Assembly: GCA_017458085.1 (NCBI GenBank)
Contig: JAFTGE010000011.1
Location: 1 to 36,347 of the forward strand
Direction: 5' to 3'
Length of the DNA stretch: 36,347 nt
Origin: Oscillospiraceae bacterium
GTDB lineage: Bacteria; Bacillota; Clostridia; Oscillospirales; Oscillospiraceae
A program made the position numbers and the translations under genes. The notes under the pieces were generated by a model. It was not told the origin of the DNA, made no database searches, and was given only the letters and a program-made list of their open reading frames with translations. Below are positions 15,235 to 23,379 of this stretch, in pieces (position 1 is the stretch's first letter; each line of letters starts with the position of its first letter).

Positions 15235-16518
15235 TTATTCGCCGGCATCAGGAGAGATCACCAGGCCGGAATAAAACTGTTCGGGGTCAATGCGCGAGCC
15301 GTTGAGATACACCTCAAAATGCAGGTGCGGGCCGGTAGAGTTGCCGGTACTGCCCACCTGTCCGATCGTCTCTCCCTGCTTGACCGACTGGCCGTCGGAC
15401 ACGCCGATGTAAGACAGATGTCCGTACAGGGTCTTGTAGCCGTTGCCGTGGTCGATCATGATGCAATTGCCGTAGCCGCCGTACCACTCCGCCAGAACCA
15501 CCGTGCCGCCGTCCGCGGCGTAGACCGTGGTGCCCATGTTGGAGGCAATGTCCATGCCGTTGTGGTTTTTCAGTTCCCCGGTGATGGGGTGAATGCGCGG
15601 GCCGAAGCGACTGGAGATATAGACATAGGAGGCAACGGGGAAGATAAAGTAACCGGTCGTGTTGGCATTCCCCGCCGAGCCGGACGTGCTGCCGCCCTCC
15701 GCCGCTCTCTCCGCGGCCAGTCGCGCAGCCTCCGCCGCGGCCGCAGCCGCGCGTTCCGCCTCCAGCTCAGCCACCAGCCGGTCGATGGCGGCCTCGGTCG
15801 CATCCTCCTCGGCCTGGATCGCGTCTACCTCCGCCTGTTTGCTGTCCAGATTATCCTTGATCTCCAGCAGCAGTTGGGAAGCCTCGTCCAGCTCCATCTG
15901 GAGCTTGGCCTGCTCCTCACGCAGGCCGTCCTGCTTGGCGTTGATATCCGCGCGGTACGCCTCATACTCAGCCTTGACTTCCTCGGTGTTCTCACGGGCT
16001 TCGATGTAATCGTCCTCCAGCTTCTTGTCGCTCAGCATGATCTCACCGATATCATCGATGGCAGTCAGAAGCTCCCCGAGGTTGTTGGATTTGAGGATCA
16101 TGGCCAGGTAATTGATGGTGCCGTTCTCCTCCATGGCGCGCACGCGGGAGCGATAGCGGTCCAGCTGCTCCTGCTCCAGCGTCTGAGCGCCGAGGACCTC
16201 CTTCTGCTTTTCGACGATCATCTCGTCGTACAGGGCGATCTCCTCGTTGTTGAGCTGGATCTGCTGCAGGGTATATGTATTTCGCTCGTCCAGGGCGCGT
16301 TTTTGTTCCATGACGCCCGCCTGCTGCTCCTCCAGCTCGTCCACAACGGCCTGCTTTTCCTGCCGCCGGGCTTCGATGGCCTCGCGCTGTGCGCGCAGTG
16401 CGTTGATTTCATCCTGCTTATCGGCGTATGCGTTCACCGGAACGGAGAGGCAGAGCGCCGTCCCCATCATGGTCAGGCAAAGCGCCAGTGCCAGCAGGGA
16501 TCTTATCTTTCTCTTCAT
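15235..16518 (-). CDS. Coiled-coil M23 (LytM) endopeptidase, EnvC/PcsB-like, copy 1
   Basis: A 427-aa secreted peptidoglycan hydrolase or activator. A signal peptide is at residues 1-32 (MKRKIRSLLALALCLTMMGT...NAYA). A long coiled coil runs from about 33 to 270, rich in Glu, Gln and Ala, with a central hydrophobic break INYLAMILKSNNLGELLTA. A Gly/Ser linker and a C-terminal LytM domain follow. The zinc ligands His319, Asp323 (HNGMD) and His400 (HLHFEV), plus His367 (YGHL) and His398, are present, so it should be an active DD-endopeptidase. EnvC, PcsB and CwlO proteins with this layout are switched on by FtsX. The gene lies in the ftsE-ftsX operon, 18 bases after a paralogue. The ribosome site is weak (AAAGG, 3-4 bases), suggesting coupling to the gene before. 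Confidence 0.9.
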   Translation of the reverse strand: MKRKIRSLLALALCLTMMGTALCLSVPVNAYADKQDEINALRAQREAIEARRQEKQAVVDELEEQQAGVMEQKRALDERNTYTLQQIQLNNEEIALYDEMIVEKQKEVLGAQTLEQEQLDRYRSRVRAMEENGTINYLAMILKSNNLGELLTAIDDIGEIMLSDKKLEDDYIEARENTEEVKAEYEAYRADINAKQDGLREEQAKLQMELDEASQLLLEIKDNLDSKQAEVDAIQAEEDATEAAIDRLVAELEAERAAAAAAEAARLAAERAAEGGSTSGSAGNANTTGYFIFPVASYVYISSRFGPRIHPITGELKNHNGMDIASNMGTTVYAADGGTVVLAEWYGGYGNCIMIDHGNGYKTLYGHLSYIGVSDGQSVKQGETIGQVGSTGNSTGPHLHFEVYLNGSRIDPEQFYSGLVISPDAGE

Positions 16519-16536
16519 AAGCCTTTCTCAATTGCC

Positions 16537-17901
16537 TCAGCAATTATAATACGTCATGCCTGAAAAGTACTGTGCGGGGTCGACGCGTCCATCGCCGACA
16601 TAGACCTCAAAGTGTAGGTGCGTGCCGGTGGCGCGTCCTGTGGCGCCGACATACCCGATGGTCTGTCCCTGCGACACATAATCGCCATAGGATACGGCCA
16701 GAGCCTGCATATGCGCATAGACCGTGCTGGTATCGCCATGGTCGATGATCACATAATTCCCGTAAGCGCCGTCATAAGAGGCGGTGATGACCGTGCCGGA
16801 GGCGGCAGCCACAACGGGCGCGCCGTCGTTGCCAAAGCCGTCAATATCGATGCCGCTGTGATAGCGGGTCTGTCCGGTGAAGGGATCGGTACGGTTACCG
16901 AAGCGGCTGGTAATACGCGTGCTGCACGGCAGGGGCCAGATAAAGCCCTCACTTGAATTTCCGGCGACATAGCCGATGTTCGCGGCTTCGGCCACCGTCT
17001 GGATTTCCAGCTCCGTAAAGGGCGCGTTCTCCCCCGCTGCGGCGGCCTCGGCGTTGGCCTGGGTCATCTGGTCGACCAGCTGCTGCGCCTCCGCAGCGGC
17101 GGCGGCAGCGGCGGCCTGGGCCTCGGCCCGTTCCTGGGCCTTACGCGCATTGTTCGCGGCAATGACGTTGGCAATGGTCGCAGCAGCGGCCTGCTCGGCG
17201 GCCTCGGCAGCGGCATATTCCTGCTTCGCCTGCTCGATTTCCTCCTCCAGAGCCTCCAGGCGTTCCTCCGCCTCGGCAACCTGGTCCAAGATCTCCTGCT
17301 GCTCGGCGTAAAGCTCCGCCTGCTCGCCCTCGTATACGGCCTTTTCCGCCTCATACGCGGCCTTGATCTCCTCGGTTTCCTCGCGGGCGTCCTCATACTG
17401 GCGCTGCAGCTTCTTGTCGCTGTCCATGATCTCGCCCATGTCGTCGAGCGCCGTGAGAAGCTGTGCAAAATTTTCGGCCTCAAAGAGCACGGCAAGGATA
17501 TTATAGCCGCCGTTTTCCTCCATGGCGCGGATCCGGGTACGGTACTTGCTCAGCTGAACCGCTTCCCTGTTTTTGGCCGCGTCCACTTCCTTGGCCTTGA
17601 TTTCGATCAGTTCGTCATAATTGGCGATCTCGGCCGCGATGATTTCCAGCTGCTCGGCAGCGAGCCGGTTGCGCTCCTCCAGCGCGACCTTCTGCTCCAG
17701 AACATTGGCCTGCTGCTCTTCCAGCCCCTCGATGCGCTCCCCGATCTCCTTGACCTGACGGGTCAGCTCGTCCTTCTTAGCGCGCAGCTCGTCCAGCTCA
17801 TCGGCATAAGCGAAGGTGGGAATCATGCCGGCCACCAGGGACACCAGCATCAAAACCGCCAGAATGATTGCAATGACCGATATTGCTTTTTTTCGTTTCA
17901 T
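16537..17901 (-). CDS. Coiled-coil M23 (LytM) endopeptidase, EnvC/PcsB-like, copy 2
   Basis: A 454-aa paralogue of the adjacent M23 gene. It has an N-terminal signal peptide (to about residue 32, FAYA) and a coiled coil from about 33 to 280 with the matching break YNILAVLFEAENFAQLLTA. An Ala/Glu-rich stretch then precedes the C-terminal LytM domain. His348, Asp352 (HSGID), His397 (YAHM), His428 and His430 (HLHFEV) form a complete M23 site. It directly follows ftsX by 40 bases, with AGGAG about 10 bases before the ATG, and is therefore the best candidate for the FtsX-regulated septal hydrolase. Two such genes in tandem suggest duplication with divided duties. The sequences are clearly related in layout but diverged, so the duplication is not recent. 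Confidence 0.9.
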   Translation of the reverse strand: MKRKKAISVIAIILAVLMLVSLVAGMIPTFAYADELDELRAKKDELTRQVKEIGERIEGLEEQQANVLEQKVALEERNRLAAEQLEIIAAEIANYDELIEIKAKEVDAAKNREAVQLSKYRTRIRAMEENGGYNILAVLFEAENFAQLLTALDDMGEIMDSDKKLQRQYEDAREETEEIKAAYEAEKAVYEGEQAELYAEQQEILDQVAEAEERLEALEEEIEQAKQEYAAAEAAEQAAAATIANVIAANNARKAQERAEAQAAAAAAAAEAQQLVDQMTQANAEAAAAGENAPFTELEIQTVAEAANIGYVAGNSSEGFIWPLPCSTRITSRFGNRTDPFTGQTRYHSGIDIDGFGNDGAPVVAAASGTVITASYDGAYGNYVIIDHGDTSTVYAHMQALAVSYGDYVSQGQTIGYVGATGRATGTHLHFEVYVGDGRVDPAQYFSGMTYYNC

Positions 17902-17941
17902 ATGGTAGTTGCTCCTGTGTCGGCAAGCCGACCGTGTCTGC

Positions 17942-18823
17942 TTAGACCTTCAGATAATTCTTGATGGCGTTGACGCCGCCAAAGGCGCCAACCAACACGC
18001 CGACAGCCATGTAGATGATGAACACGTGGAGGGCGACGCTCTTAAAGGGCACCACGTTGAGAAGCGCCCCGGTCACCGAGCCGACGATGCGTCCCGTCAC
18101 CAGATTGTACAGCCCCCACTCGGCCAGGAACGCAAGCCCACCGCCGAGAATGCCGAGCACCAGGCCCTCCACCACGAAGGGCAGGCGGATAAAGCCGTTG
18201 GCCGCGCCGACCATCTTCATGATGGCGATCTCTTCCCGCCGGCCGAAGGTGGCAAGCTTAATGGTGTTGGACATGATGAAGAAGGACACGAACACCAGGA
18301 TCACGATCAGAACCAGAGACACAATGCTGACCACGTTGCGGATGGTCACAAAGCTCTGCGCGTAATCCAGATGCGCGTTGACCTTGGCCACGCCGCGCAG
18401 CGACTCCAGCTCCATCTTGGTCTGGGACATCAGCGCGATGTCAGTCAGATGGACAATGTAACGATGGCGGAACACCGTTTCGTCGATGCCTTCCATCAGC
18501 TCCTCGTCGTACTTGCTCATGAAGTTGTCCATGGCCTCGTCCCTTGAGACGAACTCGGCCGAGGAAATGTTCTCGATTGCCTCGATATTTTTTTGCAGCT
18601 CCCTGGCCGATTCCTCGTCGTTGAGAGACTCGTCCACGAAAACGACGATCTCGTTCTGGTCCTCCAGATCCTTGATCAGCGCGTCAATGTTCAGGGAGAG
18701 AAGCGACACGCTGCCCATGATAATCAGGCAGGCCATAATGATCGTGACCGAGGCGAAGGACATAAAGCCGTGGGTCGTTATACTGCGAAAGCCCTCGCGG
18801 ATCAGGTATCCGTATCTACTCAT
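17942..18823 (-). CDS. ftsX: Cell-division membrane protein FtsX
   Basis: A 293-aa inner-membrane protein that pairs with FtsE and passes the ATPase signal to peptidoglycan hydrolases outside. It has one N-terminal transmembrane helix (FMSFASVTIIMACLIIMG), then an extracellular domain at about residues 45-160 that should contact the coiled-coil hydrolases. Three C-terminal helices follow, including IVSLVLIVILVFVSFFIMS and IIYMAVGVLVGAFGG, with the conserved cytoplasmic NTIKLATFGRREEIAIMKMVGA. The ATG at 18823 ([11 protein letters not shown]) is chosen. It overlaps the ftsE 3' end by 8 bp; longer starts at 18832 and 18844 would lie deeper in ftsE. Translation is probably coupled to ftsE. Confidence 0.94.
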   Translation of the reverse strand: MSRYGYLIREGFRSITTHGFMSFASVTIIMACLIIMGSVSLLSLNIDALIKDLEDQNEIVVFVDESLNDEESARELQKNIEAIENISSAEFVSRDEAMDNFMSKYDEELMEGIDETVFRHRYIVHLTDIALMSQTKMELESLRGVAKVNAHLDYAQSFVTIRNVVSIVSLVLIVILVFVSFFIMSNTIKLATFGRREEIAIMKMVGAANGFIRLPFVVEGLVLGILGGGLAFLAEWGLYNLVTGRIVGSVTGALLNVVPFKSVALHVFIIYMAVGVLVGAFGGVNAIKNYLKV

Positions 18824-19496
18824 AATAGCCATCCATTCCGTCACCGATCATCTTCCCGGAATCAATCTTGATGACCCGCTTGGAAAATGCGTTGACCAGT
18901 TCCTTTTCGTGGGTGACCACCACGACAGTGGTGCCCATCTCGTTGATCTTCTCCAGCAGCAGCATCAGCTCAAGGCTGCGCACGGGGTCGAGGTTGCCGG
19001 TCGGCTCGTCCGCCACGATCATGCGCGGGGAATTGACCAGCGCGCGGGCGATGGCCACACGCTGCTGCTCGCCGCCGGAAAGCTCCGTCGGCATCCGCTT
19101 TTCACGGCCTTCCAGCCCGACAAGCTCGAGCATGTAGGGCACGCGCTTTCTGATCTCGCTGTTGGGAGCGCCGACCACGCGCATGGCGAAGGCCACATTG
19201 TCGTACACGTTCATGTTCTCGATCAGGCGGTAGTCCTGAAACACAACGCCCAGTGTACGGCGCATCTTGGGGAGCTTGCGGCGCTTGATGGCGCCCATGT
19301 TGAAGTCGTTGACGATGACCGTGCCGGCAGTCGGCCGAACCTCGCCGGTGATGAGCTTCATCAGCGTCGTCTTGCCTGAGCCGGAGGGTCCGACCAGAAA
19401 CACGAACTCCCCGTCGTTGATGGTAAAGCTTACGTTTTCAAGCGCAACGGTGTTGCTGCTCTCGTAAACCTTCCTCACGTTTTCCATTACAACCAT
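18816..19496 (-). CDS. ftsE: Cell-division ABC ATPase FtsE
   Basis: A 226-aa ABC ATPase that binds FtsX and drives activation of cell-wall hydrolases at the division site. Walker [10 protein letters not shown] is at residues 36-44 (Lys42). The Q-loop is in VVFQDYRL, the signature LSGGEQQR at 139-146, Walker B MIVADEP at 159-165 with catalytic Glu164, and the switch His in VVVTHEKEL. All are intact and the length is typical. GGAGGA lies 6 bases before the ATG. It is the first gene of a likely operon ftsE-ftsX-M23-M23-S41. A possible -10 box (TATACT) lies upstream near 19550, but no good -35 box was found. Confidence 0.96.
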   Translation of the reverse strand: MVVMENVRKVYESSNTVALENVSFTINDGEFVFLVGPSGSGKTTLMKLITGEVRPTAGTVIVNDFNMGAIKRRKLPKMRRTLGVVFQDYRLIENMNVYDNVAFAMRVVGAPNSEIRKRVPYMLELVGLEGREKRMPTELSGGEQQRVAIARALVNSPRMIVADEPTGNLDPVRSLELMLLLEKINEMGTTVVVVTHEKELVNAFSKRVIKIDSGKMIGDGMDGYYE

Positions 19497-19576
19497 GTGT
19501 TATCCTCCAAAAGGGACAGATTAACTTTACTGTTTCCAGCGCCGGCACAGTATACCATGCAGGGCTGAAAAGGGGC

Positions 19577-20671
19577 TTAATACTTGACGTTATTGAGCGA
19601 ATCCAGATACATTTTGACCATCATGGCCACCTTGAAAACGATGGCGTGGTCGAACTCCCGCAGGTCAAGCCCGGTCATCTTCTTGATCTTCTCCAGGCGG
19701 TAGACCAGGGTATTGCGGTGGACATAGAGCTTACGCGAGGTCTCGGAGACGTTGAGGTTGTTTTCAAAGAACTTGTTGATGGTCTCCAGCGTATCCTCGT
19801 CCAGCGTCTCGATGGGGTTTTTCTTGAACACCTCGTTGAGGAACATCTCGCACAGGGTGGTGGGCAGCTGATAAATGATGCGGCCAAGGCCAAGACTCTC
19901 ATAATTGATGATGGTCTTCTCGCTCTCGAACACGCGGCCCACATCGATGGCGACCTGCGCCTCCTTGTATTTGTCGGCCAGCTCCCGCAGATGCCGGGCA
20001 TTGGTGCTCACGCCGATGACAGACTTGATGCCCAGCTCCTCCATAAGCGTGGTCTCAATGCTGTGGGCGACTTTGAAGACCTCCTCCGGGCAGTTGGCGC
20101 TGGGCAGCGCCTTGACCAGCACGATATCCGTCTCATTGATATTCAGGACAAAATCCTTCTGCTTATCGGGGAAGATGCGCTGAATCGTCTCGACCGCGGC
20201 GACGTCGGGGTTCTCCATCTGGCGGACCAGCAGCACGCACCTGGGTTCATCGGTGACAAAGTGCAGCTCCTTGGCGCGCACATACACGTCCCCGGGCAGG
20301 ATGTTGTCGGAGATGATGTTCTTGATAAAGGCCGCCTTGTTGTGCTTCTCCTCGTAATTATTCTTGGCTTCGTTGAAGGCCACGGCGGAGATGGCGCAGA
20401 TGGTACGGCTCATGGCATCGTTGCCCTCTGCAAAGGCAGCGTAATCGAACTTGGCGCCGGGCGAAAGCAGCGCGCTGTATGTACGAGTACCGGTCGTGAC
20501 GGGGCGGTCCGTCCCATCGAATTCGTAAAGATGGAAATCATCCAGGCGCGAGCCGATCATGGCAAGCTCACTGCTGGCAACAACAAAGCCCTGTTCATCC
20601 ACAACGCCGATGGTGCGGTCAACGGCGTCCTTCATCTGAATGATCACATTCTGGAAAATTCTGCTGGACAT
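19577..20671 (-). CDS. CdaR/PucR-type transcriptional regulator
   Basis: A 364-aa regulator of the carbohydrate-diacid (CdaR) architecture. The N-terminal sugar-diacid recognition-like region (about residues 1-130) includes IIQMKDAVDRTIGVVDEQGFVVASS. The middle is GGDEF-like/uncharacterised. The C-terminal PucR-type helix-turn-helix includes FFENNLNVSETSRKLYVHRNTLVYRLEKIKKMTGLD. In relatives this HTH is a transcription activator domain; the ligand here is unknown. A longer ORF exists upstream, but the ATG at 20671 has GGGAGAG about 8 bases before it. A sigma-A promoter lies about 165 bases upstream, leaving a long 5' leader. It sits in front of ftsE, but whether it controls that operon cannot be told. 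Confidence 0.85.
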   Translation of the reverse strand: MSSRIFQNVIIQMKDAVDRTIGVVDEQGFVVASSELAMIGSRLDDFHLYEFDGTDRPVTTGTRTYSALLSPGAKFDYAAFAEGNDAMSRTICAISAVAFNEAKNNYEEKHNKAAFIKNIISDNILPGDVYVRAKELHFVTDEPRCVLLVRQMENPDVAAVETIQRIFPDKQKDFVLNINETDIVLVKALPSANCPEEVFKVAHSIETTLMEELGIKSVIGVSTNARHLRELADKYKEAQVAIDVGRVFESEKTIINYESLGLGRIIYQLPTTLCEMFLNEVFKKNPIETLDEDTLETINKFFENNLNVSETSRKLYVHRNTLVYRLEKIKKMTGLDLREFDHAIVFKVAMMVKMYLDSLNNVKY

Positions 20672-20952
20672 GAATATCTCTCTCCCATTCTGCCGCTCTC
20701 TAAGCCAACTGTACGTGCCGGAACACCGCGGCTGTATCCGTCCCGGCGGCTGGATTTCGGGGGGAAGCGCTTTGATTGAGCAAATTGTCAAATTCCACAA
20801 GGGGCTCCCTGCTTGTCTCAGGGAATTATCCAATACATCATACCGCTTATTTATGTAATTTTCAATAGAAATCGTGCGGATTTTTTGTTAATTTTTTTCA
20901 GATTGTGTTGCTTCCGCTCAAAAACCCTTTGATAAACCTTTGATTTTTTTGA
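20672..20952. promoter_or_regulatory. 281-bp intergenic region upstream of CdaR-type regulator
   Basis: This gap holds the regulator's promoter (20837-20865) and, between promoter and gene, an untranslated leader of about 160 bases with no small ORF or clear terminator. The part from 20850 to 20950 is very AT-rich, unlike its surroundings, and carries one arm of an inverted repeat. No gene was recognised in it. Confidence 0.6.
20837..20865 (-). promoter_or_regulatory. Sigma-A promoter for CdaR-type regulator
   Basis: TTGAAA (20860-20865) and TATGAT (20837-20842) on the minus strand with a 17-bp spacer; each box has one mismatch to consensus. Confidence 0.8.
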
Positions 20953-20974
20953 CTATTTGCCGATAGCGGAAGCA
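20909..20974. repeat. 10-bp inverted repeat around the pseudouridine synthase stop
   Basis: TGCTTCCGCT (20909-20918) and AGCGGAAGCA (20965-20974) are perfect inverted arms about 46 bases apart. A second inner pair, TCAAAAA/TTTTTGA, lies inside, and the loop holds ATCAAAGG twice. The right arm is in the last codons of the pseudouridine synthase gene. It could be a large terminator-like stem or a regulator site. Confidence 0.45.
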
Positions 20975-21678
20975 CTCAACACCTTGCACAAATCCCCTTC
21001 GTCCAGTGCGCGGTAACCCCCGGGGCCAAGCGTTTCATCCAGGACAAGGCCGCCCACGGAGAGCCGCCGCAGTGTCAGCACCGGCTTTCCCACCGCAGCA
21101 AGCATCCGCTTGACCTGGTGGTATTTTCCCTCCATGACCGTGACAAGGCAGCGCCCCTGCCCCAGCACTTCAAGCCCGGCCGGGAGGCATTGCGTCCCAT
21201 CTCCCAGGACAAGGCCCGCGGCAAAGGCCCGCACATCCTGCTCGTCCGGCTCCCCGTCAACCGTGGCGAGATACTGTTTTTTGATCCCGGACTTCGGTGA
21301 TATCACCCGATGGGCAAAGTCCCCGTCATTGGTGAGCAGCAGCAGGCCGCTGGTATCCTTGTCCAGCCGTCCCACCGGGAACAGCTCCAGACGGCGCAGC
21401 TCATCCGGCAGCAGATCCAGCACGGTTTTCTGCCGCCGATCCTCGGTCACGCTCAGCACACCCGCGGGCTTATCCATCATAAAATACCGATACCGCCGGT
21501 AACGCAGCGCCTTCCCGTCCAGGCAGAGGCTGCTCCCTTCCGCATCGATGCGGCGCTCCGGTTCTGTCACAACGACGCCGTCGACCGTGACGCGGCCGCC
21601 GCGAATGATCCCGCGCAGCTCACTGCGCGAGGCAACGCCCAACTCACTGAGAACCTTATCCAAGCGTTTCAGCGCCAT
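20953..21678 (-). CDS. RsuA/RluB-family pseudouridine synthase
   Basis: A 241-aa enzyme that isomerises a uridine in ribosomal RNA to pseudouridine. The N-terminal S4 RNA-binding domain (residues 3-55) includes RLDKVLSELGVASRSELRGIIRGG. The catalytic domain has YFMMDKPAGVLSV and the active-site motif GRLDKDTSGLLLLTNDG, with the catalytic Asp at 106. The C-terminal EGKYHQVKRML motif is typical of the RsuA/RluB/RluE group. Whether it modifies 16S or 23S rRNA cannot be told from sequence alone. The ATG at 21678 follows GGGAG by 7-8 bases; the ORF extension upstream runs over the promoter repeats and is not used. Confidence 0.9.
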   Translation of the reverse strand: MALKRLDKVLSELGVASRSELRGIIRGGRVTVDGVVVTEPERRIDAEGSSLCLDGKALRYRRYRYFMMDKPAGVLSVTEDRRQKTVLDLLPDELRRLELFPVGRLDKDTSGLLLLTNDGDFAHRVISPKSGIKKQYLATVDGEPDEQDVRAFAAGLVLGDGTQCLPAGLEVLGQGRCLVTVMEGKYHQVKRMLAAVGKPVLTLRRLSVGGLVLDETLGPGGYRALDEGDLCKVLSASAIGK

Positions 21679-21700
21679 AGTCCCGCTCCCTTTCGTAATC

Positions 21701-21738
21701 AATGCAGGTATATCATAATGCAAGTATATCATAATTGC
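21701..21738. repeat. Tandem 16-bp repeat in promoter region
   Basis: Two copies of a 16-bp unit (AATGCAGGTATATCAT and AATGCAAGTATATCAT, one mismatch) at 21701-21716 and 21717-21732, then the start of a third (AATTGC). On the minus strand each carries a -10-like TATAC[CT] box, so the duplication repeats part of the promoter. Confidence 0.8.
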
Positions 21739-21751
21739 GCCGTCTTTTGAA
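21723..21751 (-). promoter_or_regulatory. Promoter for pseudouridine synthase
   Basis: TTCAAA (21746-21751) and TATACT (21723-21728) on the minus strand, 17-bp spacer. The -10 lies in the second copy of the 16-bp tandem repeat, 45 bases before the start codon. Confidence 0.55.
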
Positions 21752-21809
21752 TAGGCTTTAACAGTGACAGGCTCAGCCGCACGGAGGCTGTGTCGGAAGG
21801 GAGAAAACC

Positions 21810-22268
21810 ATGGCTGTCAAAAATAAAGCGTTCACAAGGAAAAAGGCGCTGCTGATCCTGCTCGTCGGTGCGGTGATCGCGCTTTTGCTGATCACCGCGC
21901 GGTCCGTGTTTTCCAAAGATGAGGCCCCCGATCTGAGCACGGCGGAGGGCCGCGAAGCCTATCTCAACGCTCTCGGCTGGGAGATCGATCCGGACACCGA
22001 GAGCTTCCGCACCGTTCTGATCCCCGATCAGCTGGAGGGGATCATGGCACAGTATAATAAAATCCAAATCAAGCAGGGCTTTGACTTGAACCGTCACCTG
22101 GGCGAGAGCTGTATGCAGTACTGTTACGAGCTCACCAACTACCCGGGCGGCGAGGGAAAGGTGGTCGTCTCCCTCTATATTCAGGACGGGGAATTGATCG
22201 CCGCGGACATTCACTCCACCGCTGTCAACGGCTTCATGCAGGGATTGCTGGAAAACGCTTCGGAATGA
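21810..22268 (+). CDS. DUF4830-type membrane-anchored protein
   Basis: A 152-aa protein with a basic N-terminus (KNKAFTRKKA) and one hydrophobic segment at about residues 13-31 (LLILLVGAVIALLLIT), then an extracellular part. That part starts with REAYLNALGWEIDP, continues with VLIPDQLEGIMAQYNKIQIKQGFDL, and ends with YPGGEGKVVVSLYIQDGELIAADI...GFMQG. This matches the DUF4830 pattern found in clostridia, of unknown function. AAGGGAG lies about 7 bases before the ATG. It is one of few plus-strand genes here, diverging from the pseudouridine synthase, and ends in a strong terminator, so it is a single-gene unit. Its location outside the membrane is inferred from the hydrophobic segment. Confidence 0.8.
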   Translation: MAVKNKAFTRKKALLILLVGAVIALLLITARSVFSKDEAPDLSTAEGREAYLNALGWEIDPDTESFRTVLIPDQLEGIMAQYNKIQIKQGFDLNRHLGESCMQYCYELTNYPGGEGKVVVSLYIQDGELIAADIHSTAVNGFMQGLLENASE

Positions 22269-22270
22269 GC

Positions 22271-22310
22271 ACATAACAAATCCACGGATCACTCCGTGGA
22301 TTTGTTATGT
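22271..22310 (+). terminator. Terminator between DUF4830 gene and asnA
   Basis: A perfect 18-bp stem (ACATAACAAATCCACGGA and its complement) with loop TCAC, followed by ATTTTC on the plus strand. The two flanking genes converge, so it may serve both directions, though the T-run is better for the plus strand. Confidence 0.85.
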
Positions 22311-22321
22311 ATTTTCAATTG

Positions 22322-23335
22322 TTACAGCAGCATAACGCCGGCTTTTTCGCAGGTGTCCACGGTATCCTGATCCCAGATGGACGCCTGCACTTCCCCAATG
22401 TGCGCCTTGCCCAGCAGCAGCATGGAGAGCCTGGACTGGCCGATGCCGCCGCCGATGGTGAGGGGAAGCTCACCCGCCAGCAGCGCCTTGTGATAGGGCA
22501 GCTCCCGGCGCTCGTCACAGCCGGCGAGGGTCAGCTGCCGGTCAAGGGATTCGGGGTCCACGCGGATGCCCATGGAGGAGATCTCCAGCGCGCAGTCCAG
22601 CAGGTCGTCCCAGAACATAATGTCGCCGTTGAGCTCCCAGTCGTCATAGTCGGGGGCACGTCCATCATGCTTGATGCCGGATCTGAGGGTTTTGCCGATC
22701 CCGATGATGAAGGCGGTCTTATGCTCTTTGAGCCAGGCGTTTTCGCGCTGCTTGGGCGTCAGCTCCGGGTACAGATCCTCCAGCTGCTGGGTGGTCACAA
22801 AGCTCACCCGGCGCTCCAGCCGTCCCAATGTCTCCAGCTGCGGATAGATGGCCTGCATGGTAGTCTGGGTGTCGCAGATGGCGGTGACGATATCCATAAC
22901 CGTGAGCTTGAGATAATCCAGATTCCGGTTCTCCGGCAGGATGACCTTCTCCCAGTCCCACTGGTCCACATAGACCGAGTGGAGATTGTCCAGCTCGTCC
23001 TCGTCGCGGCGGATCGCGTTCATGTCGGTATAGATGCCCTTGCCGGGGTAAAAGCCGTAGCGCTTGAGGGCCAGGCGCTTCCACTTGGCCAAGGACTGCA
23101 CCACCTCGGCCTTGGCATCGGCATGGAGAATGTCAAAGGAAACGGGCCGCTCATAGCCGTTGAGGTTATCGTTGAGGCCGGATTTTTCATCCACAAACAG
23201 CGGCGCGCTGACGCGGTGAAGATTCAGCTTCGCGCCGAGATTATCGGCAAACAGGCGCTTGAGAAGGCTGATGGCCTTCTGCGTGTCGTAAATAGACAGC
23301 AGGCTCCGGTAGCCCTCGGGAATGTAAGTGTTCAT
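22322..23335 (-). CDS. asnA: Aspartate--ammonia ligase AsnA
   Basis: A 337-aa ammonia-dependent asparagine synthetase (AsnA type) making asparagine from aspartate, ammonia and ATP; a class II aaRS-like fold. Family signatures run along the whole length: LNLHRVSAPLFVDEKSGLNDNLNG near residues 37-60, FYPGKGIYTDMNAIRRDE, SVYVDQWDWEKV, and GGGIGQSRLSMLLLGKAHIGEVQ near the C-terminus. Length and motifs are typical. GGAAGGAG lies about 6 bases before the ATG. It starts 44 bases past the DUF4364 gene, without a terminator between, so the two are probably co-transcribed. Confidence 0.96.
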   Translation of the reverse strand: MNTYIPEGYRSLLSIYDTQKAISLLKRLFADNLGAKLNLHRVSAPLFVDEKSGLNDNLNGYERPVSFDILHADAKAEVVQSLAKWKRLALKRYGFYPGKGIYTDMNAIRRDEDELDNLHSVYVDQWDWEKVILPENRNLDYLKLTVMDIVTAICDTQTTMQAIYPQLETLGRLERRVSFVTTQQLEDLYPELTPKQRENAWLKEHKTAFIIGIGKTLRSGIKHDGRAPDYDDWELNGDIMFWDDLLDCALEISSMGIRVDPESLDRQLTLAGCDERRELPYHKALLAGELPLTIGGGIGQSRLSMLLLGKAHIGEVQASIWDQDTVDTCEKAGVMLL

Positions 23336-23379
23336 GGTTTTCTCCTTCCGGAATCAAAGTGCATAGAGCCGCTGTGCTG

